NCBI GenBank assembly: GCA_964567125.1
Contig: CAZMLC010000035.1
Coordinates: forward strand, 1-26,949
Length of the DNA stretch: 26,949 nucleotides
Reading direction: 5' to 3'
From: CAZMLC01 sp964567125
GTDB lineage: Bacteria > Verrucomicrobiota > Kiritimatiellia > RFP12 > UBA1067
Shown here piece after piece: positions 8,227-14,764 of this stretch; position 1 is the stretch's first letter, and every line of letters begins with the position of its first letter. Both the position numbers and the translations under genes were made by a program. The notes beneath the pieces are model-generated. The model made no database searches. It saw only the letters and a program-made list of their open reading frames with translations, and was not told where the DNA came from.

Positions 8227-8970
8227 TTATGGCGTTGTGTTGCGCGGTTGCAGCAACCGCTGTTTGACCACCGCCGGATACGTTTCGCCCTCTGTGCTGC
8301 CGGCGCCCTTCACGTGCACACCAAAGGTCAGGCTGTCGCCATAGCAGACAATGCGATCGCCCGCCCGGACGTGCGGACGCAACGCCTCCGCCACGGCAGT
8401 GCCAAGCACAGCATAGCCGGCGCGCGTCAGATGAACGCCGTCCTTCGCGCCGCAATTCGCTTCGCAGCGCAGCAGCGCATTCGATGCGATCGTGGCACCC
8501 CCGAGGGCTGCCACGCGGGCATGCAGGTCGACGCAGGGCAGCTGATACTGCTGCGCCAGTTGGCGGATGCGGGCATTGTAGCGTTCCAGATGCGCCTGCA
8601 ACGCCTGCCGCTGCGGATGGCGCGGATGGCGCGCCGCCACATACGCTTCAATGATCGGATTGCAGGTCACCAGCACCACGGTGCGCACGCGATTCGTCTG
8701 CAACCGCTGAGTCAGGGTTGCCATGTTGCGCGCATACGTTTCGAGCGGGCAGAGATTCTGCGAATTCATGGCATCGTTCATGCCGAAGTAGAGCACCACG
8801 TGCTGCGGCGCATGAACCAAGACATCCTGCTGCAGCCGGGCCACGGCCTGCGCAGAATTACGTCCGGGGAAACCGGCGTTAAAAAGTGTGACAGGCGCGA
8901 CTTCCGCCGCGCCTGTCATCTGTGCAAGGAGACCAAGCCCCATGCATATCACTTTGAATCCGCGGATCAT
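8227..8970 (-). CDS. Exported SGNH/GDSL hydrolase with circularly permuted catalytic blocks (247 aa)
   Basis: This is a predicted periplasmic esterase or acetylesterase of the SGNH fold. The signal peptide is at residues 1-22 (R3, K6, hydrophobic core, cleavage near T-G-A-A). All four SGNH blocks are present but in an unusual order. Block II is N-A-G-F-P-G at 31-36 (Gly33). Block III is F-G-M-N-D at 62-66 (Asn65). Block V is D-G-V-H at 177-180 (Asp177, His180). Block I, with the nucleophile, comes last: Y-G-D-S-L-T-F-G at 210-217 (Ser213), followed by Y-P-A-V-V-K-Q-R-L and the stop. In ordinary SGNH enzymes block I is at the N-terminus. The ATG is 3 nt past the gnd stop codon with no clear ribosome binding site, so coupling to gnd translation is likely. 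The substrate is unknown; the downstream propeller protein suggests an acylated polysaccharide. Confidence 0.88.
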   Translation of the reverse strand: MIRGFKVICMGLGLLAQMTGAAEVAPVTLFNAGFPGRNSAQAVARLQQDVLVHAPQHVVLYFGMNDAMNSQNLCPLETYARNMATLTQRLQTNRVRTVVLVTCNPIIEAYVAARHPRHPQRQALQAHLERYNARIRQLAQQYQLPCVDLHARVAALGGATIASNALLRCEANCGAKDGVHLTRAGYAVLGTAVAEALRPHVRAGDRIVCYGDSLTFGVHVKGAGSTEGETYPAVVKQRLLQPRNTTP

Positions 8971-8973
8971 GTC

Positions 8974-10434
8974 TTAGACCACATAGGTGGACGCCGCGGT
9001 GTTGCCTCCGCTCTCGGTCCAGATGTGATGGAAGAATTCGCCGCGCGGTTTGTCCACGCGCTCGAAGGTGTGCGCGCCGAAGTAGTCGCGCTGCGCCTGC
9101 AAGAGATTGGCCGGCAACCGTGCACTGCGATAGGAATCGAAGTAATTCAGCGCCGTACTCATGGCTGGAACAGGAATACCCAGTTCGACCGCGGTCTTGA
9201 TCACCTCGCGCCACGCTTGCTGCGCCTTGCTGACCACCTTCTTGAAGTAGGGGTCGAGCAGCAGGTTTGCGAGGTCGGGCTTCTTGTCGAACGCATCGCG
9301 GATGTTGCCGAGGAAGCGTGCACGGATGATGCAGCCCTGACGCCACACGAGTGCGATTTCGCCGTAATTCAGCGTCCAGTTGTACTCCTTCGCGGCAGCG
9401 CGCATCAGCTGATAACCCTGCGCATACGAGCAGATCTTCGATGCATACACCGCCTGCTCCAGCTGCTTGACAAAGAGCTTCTTGTCGATCTTTTTCGCTT
9501 TGGCCGGCGTATAGTCCAGCACCTTGGCTGCAGCCACGCGTTCTTCCTTGATCGCCGAGAGGCAGCGTGCGAAAACCGCTTCCGCGATCTGCGGAATACC
9601 GACTCCCAGATCGAGGCCGGCGGTGGAGGTCCACTTGCCCGTGCCCTTCTGCCCGGCGGCGTCGAGGATCACGTCGACCATGGGCTTCTTGGTTTCATCG
9701 TCATACTGCGAGAGAATATCCGCCGTGATGTCGATCAGGTAGCTGTCCAGCACGCCCTTGTTCCACTTCGCGAAAATCTTCTGCATCTCTTTGGCGGAGA
9801 GGCCGAGGCCGCGCGCCAGCAGATCGTAGGCTTCGCAGATGAGCTGCATGTCGCCATACTCGATGCCGTTGTGAACCATCTTCACAAAGTGGCCAGCGCC
9901 ATCCGAACCGATCCATGCGCAGCACGGCTCGCCCTTTTCCGTCTTGGCGGCAGTAGCCTGGAAAATATCCTTCACGTGAGGCCACGCCTTGGCATCGCCG
10001 CCCGGCATGATCGCAGGTCCCTTCAGCGCGCCCTCTTCGCCGCCGGAGACGCCGGTACCGATGAAGCGCAGACCCTTCTCCGCGAGGTAGTTGCTCCGGC
10101 GGATCGTATCCGGGAAATGGCTGTTGCCGCCATCGATGATGATATCGCCCTTCTCCAGCACGGGCAGCAGCGATTCAATCGTCTGGTCCACGGCGGAACC
10201 GGCCTTCACCATGATCATCACGCGGCGCGGCTTCTTCAGCGCGGCGGAGAGTTCTTCGAGCGTGTGGCATCCGATAATGTTCTTCTGCTTACCGCGCCCC
10301 TGAACAAACGTATCGACCTTGGCAACCGTGCGGTTGTAACACGCCACGGTAAAGCCTTTGCTCGCCATATTCAAAACTAGATTCTCGCCCATCACGGCGA
10401 GACCGATCAACCCGATATCTGCTTTCTTTGCCAT
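8974..10434 (-). CDS. gnd: 6-phosphogluconate dehydrogenase, decarboxylating (486 aa)
   Basis: This cytoplasmic enzyme converts 6-phosphogluconate to ribulose 5-phosphate and CO2 with NAD(P)+ in the oxidative pentose phosphate pathway. The Rossmann motif G-L-A-V-M-G is at 11-16. The substrate loop G-V-S-G-G-E-E-G-A-L-K-G-P is at 128-140. The catalytic Lys185 and Glu192 have the family spacing of seven, and the C-terminal domain carries the signature D-A-A-G-Q-K-G-T-G-K-W-T. The length matches the long form (about 470-485 aa) rather than the short 300-aa form. The start at 10434 follows an AAGGGTT ribosome binding site. It lies 71 nt downstream of the SDR gene, with a strong hairpin in that spacer, and its stop is 3 nt from the SGNH hydrolase start. 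Its place beside sugar-acid genes suggests it handles 6-phosphogluconate made from a dietary sugar acid. Confidence 0.97.
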   Translation of the reverse strand: MAKKADIGLIGLAVMGENLVLNMASKGFTVACYNRTVAKVDTFVQGRGKQKNIIGCHTLEELSAALKKPRRVMIMVKAGSAVDQTIESLLPVLEKGDIIIDGGNSHFPDTIRRSNYLAEKGLRFIGTGVSGGEEGALKGPAIMPGGDAKAWPHVKDIFQATAAKTEKGEPCCAWIGSDGAGHFVKMVHNGIEYGDMQLICEAYDLLARGLGLSAKEMQKIFAKWNKGVLDSYLIDITADILSQYDDETKKPMVDVILDAAGQKGTGKWTSTAGLDLGVGIPQIAEAVFARCLSAIKEERVAAAKVLDYTPAKAKKIDKKLFVKQLEQAVYASKICSYAQGYQLMRAAAKEYNWTLNYGEIALVWRQGCIIRARFLGNIRDAFDKKPDLANLLLDPYFKKVVSKAQQAWREVIKTAVELGIPVPAMSTALNYFDSYRSARLPANLLQAQRDYFGAHTFERVDKPRGEFFHHIWTESGGNTAASTYVV

Positions 10435-10470
10435 CGTTATAACCCTTTCATTCGTTCTGCCAAAATCAAC

Positions 10471-10497
10471 GCGTGGCAGGCCCGCGGCCTGCCACGC
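10471..10497 (-). terminator. Strong intercistronic hairpin between the SDR gene and gnd
   Basis: The arms GCGTGGCAGG (10471-10480) and CCTGCCACGC (10488-10497) form a perfect 10-bp GC-rich stem with a 7-nt loop, starting 8 nt past the SDR stop codon. On the minus strand only a broken T tract (GTTGATTTTGG) follows, so it may be a partial terminator, an mRNA-stabilising 3' end or a processing site that sets different levels for the genes before and after it. Confidence 0.55.
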
Positions 10498-10505
10498 AAA
10501 CCTTT

Positions 10506-11363
10506 TTACACACCGCTGTATGCGGCAAACCCACCGTCAATCGGCACCACGACGCCGGTCACAAAGCCGGCGGCCTTGTCCGAGACCAGCCACAGCAGCG
10601 CGCCGATCAACTCATCGGCTTCGCCGAAGCGACCCATGGGCGTCTGGTTGAGAATCTTCTCCGAACGCGGCGTCAGCGAACCATCCGCATTGGTCAGCAG
10701 CGCGCGGTTCTGATCCGTCAGGAAGAAGCCCGGGGCGATCGCGTTCACGCGGATACCGGCCTTGGCCATATGCACCGCCATCCACTGCGTGAAGTTGCTC
10801 ACAGCGGCCTTGGCGCCGCTGTAGGCCGGGATCTTGGTCAACGGACGGAACGCGTTCATGGACGAGACGTTGATAATCACGCCCGAGCGGTTGCGCGCCA
10901 TTTTCTTCGTAAACGCCTGCGAGGGCAGCAACGTGCCGAGAAAGTTCAGATTGAAGACAAATTCGATACCTTTGGGGTCCAGGTCGTAGAACGTCACGAT
11001 TTCGCGATGCTCGACCAGGAGGTCATCGGGATTGAGGTACTCCATCGAGGTTGTGCCCTTCGGATGGTTTCCGCCTGCGCCGTTGATCAGGATCGAAACC
11101 TCGCCGAGCGTCGCTTCGACTGTCGCATTGGCTGCTTCAAGGCTGGCTTTGTCCAGCGCATTGCAGGCGACGGCCATGGCCTTGCCGCCATTCTTCACGA
11201 TTTCGTCAACAACGCGCTGCGCGGATTCGAGTTTCAGATCCGCGACCGCAACCGCGGCACCGCACTCCGCCAACGCCTTTGCAAAAGCACTGCACAAAAC
11301 GCCGCCACCCCCTGTGACGACGGCTACCTTCCCGGTCAAATCGACCTTGAATGGAATTGTCAT
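10506..11363 (-). CDS. SDR-family oxidoreductase, D-mannonate oxidoreductase (fructuronate reductase)-like (285 aa)
   Basis: This is a cytoplasmic NAD(P)-dependent short-chain dehydrogenase. The cofactor loop T-G-G-G-G-V-L is at 17-23, Asp42 ends the second strand (suggesting NAD preference), N-G-A-G-G is at 94-98, and the catalytic Ser168, Tyr181 and Lys185 have standard spacing. The stretch around the active site (N-V-S-S-M-N-A-F-R-P-L-T-K-I-P-A-Y-S) and the 20-30 residue insertion near 105-130 are characteristic of the SDR-type D-mannonate oxidoreductases, which interconvert D-fructuronate and D-mannonate in uronate breakdown. I assign this from remembered family features, not a search; gluconate 5-dehydrogenase-type SDRs are the main alternative. 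The ATG at 11363 has an AAGGAG site 5 nt upstream. The gene starts 30 nt after the LarA-family gene, so the two form one transcription unit. Confidence 0.85.
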   Translation of the reverse strand: MTIPFKVDLTGKVAVVTGGGGVLCSAFAKALAECGAAVAVADLKLESAQRVVDEIVKNGGKAMAVACNALDKASLEAANATVEATLGEVSILINGAGGNHPKGTTSMEYLNPDDLLVEHREIVTFYDLDPKGIEFVFNLNFLGTLLPSQAFTKKMARNRSGVIINVSSMNAFRPLTKIPAYSGAKAAVSNFTQWMAVHMAKAGIRVNAIAPGFFLTDQNRALLTNADGSLTPRSEKILNQTPMGRFGEADELIGALLWLVSDKAAGFVTGVVVPIDGGFAAYSGV

Positions 11364-11393
11364 GTTTTCTCCTTGTCGTTTATGACTGAATCG

Positions 11394-12668
11394 TTATTCA
11401 AATCGTTCGCGTACGGCCCAGAGGCCGATCGCCGGATTGCTGATAAAGAAGATCTCCTCGCCGTCCGGCAAGGTCTGATACCCGTCCTTCAGCTGCTGCG
11501 GATTATAGCGCTGCAGCAGCGGCTGGATCTCCGCGTAGGCAAATCCGGCCTGTTCAATTTCCTGGCGCGACAGCTCGCCTGCCGCGTAGGTGATGTTGAA
11601 GCGGCCTTCCGACGAACCGTGGATCAGATGCGCGGCCGCGCCCAGATTTTCCTGCAATTCAGGATTGGCCTTGACTGCGGCGAGCGTCTTCTCCGTGCCG
11701 AAATAGCCATACTTGCGAATCAGGCGGTCGATCTGCGGATCTTCCCCGAACTCCTTGACGCCCGGCGCAAGGATCAGCAGTTCGCCGCCATCCGCCATGG
11801 CCATGCGCGTGCGATAAATCGCCTTATTGCCGAGCCACGTGCTCTTAAACTCCGCAGGATCGAGGTAGACCACGCATTTCTTAAATGGGCGCGGCACCAT
11901 TTCGAAGTTGACCTCAAGCGCCAAGGCCGCCGCGCGTTCAAAGACGGTCACATCGTCGCCGATAAAGAGTCCGCGCACCGCGAGCCCGCCGGTCTCCGCG
12001 CGGCCAACGACGGTCTGGGCATAGACGATCTGCGGCAGCAGGTGCCCGAAGTGATCGCTACCGTAATTGAACAATTTGCGGACCGGCGTATCCGCGCGGC
12101 CCATGATCCGTTCCATGCCGTAGACAGCGCCCACATAGTGGCTGCGGTTGATCGCGACCGAACCGCCGGTACCCACGAAGATGTTTTTGTTGTAATTGGC
12201 CATGCCGATCACTTCGTGCGGCACCACCTGCCCCAGCGAAAGGATCAAGTCGAAGCCGCCCTCTTTCAGCAACCGGTTCACCTGAACCGGCCAATCGAAA
12301 TCGAGTTTTCCCTCTGTGATCGTCTTGACGTAATCCGGCGGCACCGTTCCCAGCGTAATCACATCGTTGCGCCAATCATGGACCTTAAAGAGATCGAGCG
12401 GCATGGAGCCGAACATCTCGCGCAGCTGCTTCTCCGACATGGGGGAATGCGTACCCAAAGCCGGCAGCACCGCCGCAAGTTTATCGCCGTAGTATTCGTA
12501 AACGAGCTGTGTCAACAGTCCGGCTTGCGAATGAAAGCGCGTGAAATCCGGCGGGATGACTAAAACGCGCTGACGAGGGCCGAGTTTTGCCAATGCCTCA
12601 AACAAACCACTTTTAATGTGTTCCGCCGCAAGACGTGTCGTAACCGAACCCTGACTGAAAAGTATCAT
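11394..12668 (-). CDS. LarA-family (DUF2088) nickel-pincer-dependent racemase/epimerase (424 aa)
   Basis: The family founder, lactate racemase LarA, uses a nickel-pincer nucleotide for hydride transfer at C2 of an alpha-hydroxy acid. The LarA active-site pattern is recognisable: D41-F-T-R44 (Asp/Arg of the D-x-T-R motif), H74 in G-T-H-S, then H151 in V-P-H-E, K161 in N-Y-N-K and H177 in N-R-S-H. The spacings H-10-K and H-26-H equal those of LarA residues 174, 184 and 200, so the cofactor-linking lysine seems kept. The length is LarA-like. Adjacency to a mannonate-type SDR and Gnd suggests a sugar acid (for example D-mannonate/D-gluconate C2 epimerisation) rather than lactate; this is inference. 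The cofactor needs LarB, LarC and LarE, which are not in this window. It is the first gene of the minus-strand run, with an AAAGG site upstream; no confident promoter was seen. Confidence 0.9.
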   Translation of the reverse strand: MILFSQGSVTTRLAAEHIKSGLFEALAKLGPRQRVLVIPPDFTRFHSQAGLLTQLVYEYYGDKLAAVLPALGTHSPMSEKQLREMFGSMPLDLFKVHDWRNDVITLGTVPPDYVKTITEGKLDFDWPVQVNRLLKEGGFDLILSLGQVVPHEVIGMANYNKNIFVGTGGSVAINRSHYVGAVYGMERIMGRADTPVRKLFNYGSDHFGHLLPQIVYAQTVVGRAETGGLAVRGLFIGDDVTVFERAAALALEVNFEMVPRPFKKCVVYLDPAEFKSTWLGNKAIYRTRMAMADGGELLILAPGVKEFGEDPQIDRLIRKYGYFGTEKTLAAVKANPELQENLGAAAHLIHGSSEGRFNITYAAGELSRQEIEQAGFAYAEIQPLLQRYNPQQLKDGYQTLPDGEEIFFISNPAIGLWAVRERFE

Positions 12669-12770
12669 ACCGAACCTTTGCCAAATTACCCGTGTTAATG
12701 CTCGTTATTCTTACATACCTTTGAGTATAAATCAATCGGCAACTTCCAAGCCCGTACGCGCGGACATGGA

Positions 12771-12799
12771 TCGACTTCCGCAGGTGAATCTGCTATGGT
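12771..12799 (+). promoter_or_regulatory. Sigma-70-type promoter for the membrane protein gene at 12840
   Basis: TCGACT (12771-12776) and TATGGT (12794-12799) are 17 nt apart, with an extended -10 TGC in front. The predicted start near 12806 leaves a leader of about 34 nt. It resembles the better promoter at 14112-14140. Confidence 0.5.
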
Positions 12800-12839
12800 G
12801 AAGACCATCGTGTTTGCAGGAATACCACGGGAATAACGC

Positions 12840-14090
12840 ATGCTCCATGGAATCACCATCACGCCCCTCTTACTGATCGCGACAGCTTACGCCATCGTCC
12901 GCGGCGAAGCGCGCTGTCGTTTTGGGTGGCTCGCGTGGCTCGGGCTCGCGGTAACGATGCTGGGTGACACCATCCCGAACATGCTCCCGGCTCCGTATCC
13001 ATCGCGCGAACTCCTCGCCAGCGTCTTACGTTCGCTGCCGGCCTCCTTCTGCTGGATCCTCTTTTTGCGGCACCACGCGACCCTTAATTTCCGCCTTGCC
13101 GCTGGACTAGTTGCCAGCTTCGCCACGCTGTTCATCGTGCGGTTTTTACCCTCCATTCCATCGTATCCGCTCGCCGGGGCCATCGCGGTCTCGCTGGGCG
13201 CAACCGCGGTGTGCGTCGCCTATGCATGCGGACACCACGCGCTACCGCGCCTATGGCGCTACGGCTGCTGCGTCTTTGCCGGCGCGCATCTGATGACCCT
13301 TTTTGATTTTTTCGCACGCAGGCCTGAACGCATCCCGCTGTACGAAGGGATCCAGCTTCTCAGCCTCGCAGGCATCGCCATCGCGCTTGTTCAATGCACC
13401 GGCACATCCGCAGTCGCCGGTGCGCGTATTCGCGACCTGCGCCGTGCCCCCTTCATCGTGATGGTTGGCGGGGTTTGCGCAATGCTGCTCCTGCTATGGG
13501 CCATGCGCTGTTGCCCCAACACCGCGTACAATCCCTGCATGCGCATGCTGAGCTATCTGGGACGCACGCAGATCAACGGGGTGCACGCACCGCTGTGCCA
13601 CGACCTTTTCATGGCCGCCCTCGCCATCAGCGCGGGCTGTCTGGCCCGCTTCTACCCTGCGCTCAGCTGCCTTGTGAAGAACCGATCGGCCAAAGCGCTC
13701 CTGCGCTGGGGAGGTGCGCTCAATGCGGCAGGATTGCTGACGATCGCCTTCATCCCCGAGAACGTATCCGGGACTGGCCACAACATCGGTTGCTTCGCTG
13801 CAGCCTGCGGCGGCGCCATCATCATCCTCCTCCTGACCTTTAAGCGCAACAACCCGACCGTATCGTCCGCAATCCGCTGGGGCTGGATGATCGGATGCGC
13901 AACTATCATTTCCATCTTTTCCGGTTGCTTACTTGCGCACCATTTTCACTATCTGCCCTTTGCACCGTATGTGCCAACGCTGCAAAAGATCGTGATCCTG
14001 AGCTTTGTCGCCTGGCTGCTCAATTATGCAGGTTTGCTTTTGATCCGCACGCGGCGCCCTGCGCGATGCCCGGATGAACGCACGTTTTAA
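12840..14090 (+). CDS. Polytopic membrane protein, YhhN-like N-terminal half and DUF998-like C-terminal half (416 aa)
   Basis: This is an inner-membrane protein with about 12-13 predicted transmembrane segments. The first half (about 1-190) recalls the YhhN/TMEM86 lysoplasmalogenase family: W-L-G-L-A-V-T-M-L-G-D near 33-43, and a later W-R-Y-G-x-x-V-F-A-G-A-H-L with the pattern of the family's F-x-x-G-x-x-x-F-x-x-x-H helix. The second half (about 205-405) recalls the DUF998 family, with L-S-Y-L-G near 238-242, an F-M-A-A-L-A helix and an I-P-E-N near 304-307. Both assignments are from pattern memory and are weak. It could instead be one unrelated 12-helix family. It is transcribed divergently from the LarA gene. 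Ribosome binding site support for the ATG is poor. LemA follows 77 nt later but has its own promoter. Confidence 0.65.
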   Translation: MLHGITITPLLLIATAYAIVRGEARCRFGWLAWLGLAVTMLGDTIPNMLPAPYPSRELLASVLRSLPASFCWILFLRHHATLNFRLAAGLVASFATLFIVRFLPSIPSYPLAGAIAVSLGATAVCVAYACGHHALPRLWRYGCCVFAGAHLMTLFDFFARRPERIPLYEGIQLLSLAGIAIALVQCTGTSAVAGARIRDLRRAPFIVMVGGVCAMLLLLWAMRCCPNTAYNPCMRMLSYLGRTQINGVHAPLCHDLFMAALAISAGCLARFYPALSCLVKNRSAKALLRWGGALNAAGLLTIAFIPENVSGTGHNIGCFAAACGGAIIILLLTFKRNNPTVSSAIRWGWMIGCATIISIFSGCLLAHHFHYLPFAPYVPTLQKIVILSFVAWLLNYAGLLLIRTRRPARCPDERTF

Positions 14091-14111
14091 GATGAAGCGT
14101 CACGCCTACTA

Positions 14112-14140
14112 TTGAACTGCGCAGGCCGCCATGCTATGAT
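14112..14140 (+). promoter_or_regulatory. Sigma-70-type promoter of the lemA-M48-bioD operon
   Basis: TTGAAC (14112-14117) and TATGAT (14135-14140) are separated by exactly 17 nt, with an extended -10 TGC. A start near 14147 gives a leader of about 21 nt carrying the GGAGG ribosome binding site before the ATG at 14168. Confidence 0.75.
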
Positions 14141-14167
14141 GGCAACACATTATTGGAGGGTTTACGT

Positions 14168-14758
14168 ATGAACATCGGTTTACTTGTCGCCGTAGGTATT
14201 CTTGCCGTCATCGCGCTCTGGCTGATCGGCCTTTACAACGGACTTGTCGTCCTGCGCAATCGCTTTAAGAACGCGTTTTCGCAGATTGATGTCCAACTCA
14301 AACGCCGCTATGACCTGATTCCGAACCTTGTTGAAACCGCAAAAGGATACATGCAGCACGAACGCGAAACGCTCGAGGCGGTCATCAAGGCCCGCAACAT
14401 TGCCCAGGGCGCAGCCAACAGTGCACGCAATGCGCCAACGGATCCGCAGGCCTTACATGGCCTTATGCAGGCAGAAGGCGCCTTGACCGGCTCGATCGGG
14501 CGGTTGATGCTCGTCGTTGAACGTTATCCCGAGCTGAAGGCGGATCGCAACATGGCGGCGGTCATGGAAGAGCTGACCTCCACGGAAAACAAGATCGCCT
14601 TCACCCGTCAAGCCTATAACGATGCGGTGACGACCTACAACACCAAGCGCGAGATTTTTCCGACGAACCTGGCCGCCAGCCTGTTCGGATTTAAGGAAGC
14701 CGCGCTCTTTGAGGTCGCCAATACCACGGAACGCGAAGCCGTTAAGGTTTCGTTCTAA
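14168..14758 (+). CDS. lemA: LemA family protein (196 aa)
   Basis: LemA proteins are small membrane-anchored helical proteins, commonly encoded next to an M48 protease as here; their biochemical role is unsettled. One N-terminal transmembrane helix lies at residues 5-27. It is followed by the family core: Y-N-G-L-V-V-L-R-N-R-F-K-N-A-F-S-Q-I-D-V-Q-L-K-R-R-Y-D-L-I-P-N-L-V (23-55), the coiled helices with E-x-L-T-S-T-E-N-K-I-A-F-T-R-Q-A-Y-N-D-A-V-T-T-Y-N, and the terminal F-P-T-N-L-A-A-S-L-F-G-F. The length is normal. The ATG at 14168 is chosen over an in-frame TTG at 14153, because GGAGG lies 8 nt upstream. The M48 gene starts 6 nt after the stop. Confidence 0.97.
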   Translation: MNIGLLVAVGILAVIALWLIGLYNGLVVLRNRFKNAFSQIDVQLKRRYDLIPNLVETAKGYMQHERETLEAVIKARNIAQGAANSARNAPTDPQALHGLMQAEGALTGSIGRLMLVVERYPELKADRNMAAVMEELTSTENKIAFTRQAYNDAVTTYNTKREIFPTNLAASLFGFKEAALFEVANTTEREAVKVSF

Positions 14759-14764
14759 GCGCCC

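Noticed and set aside
8248..10380. Plus-strand open frame of 710 codons opposite the SGNH hydrolase and gnd genes
   Set aside because: It lies antisense to well-supported genes. The product is rich in Arg, His, Gln and Ala with no recognisable domain, and there is no ribosome binding site. Long antisense frames arise from codon bias in GC-rich genes.
10473..12563. Plus-strand open frame of 696 codons opposite the SDR and LarA-family genes
   Set aside because: Same reasoning: it mirrors two clear genes and has the Arg/His/Gln-rich composition of an antisense shadow and no motif.
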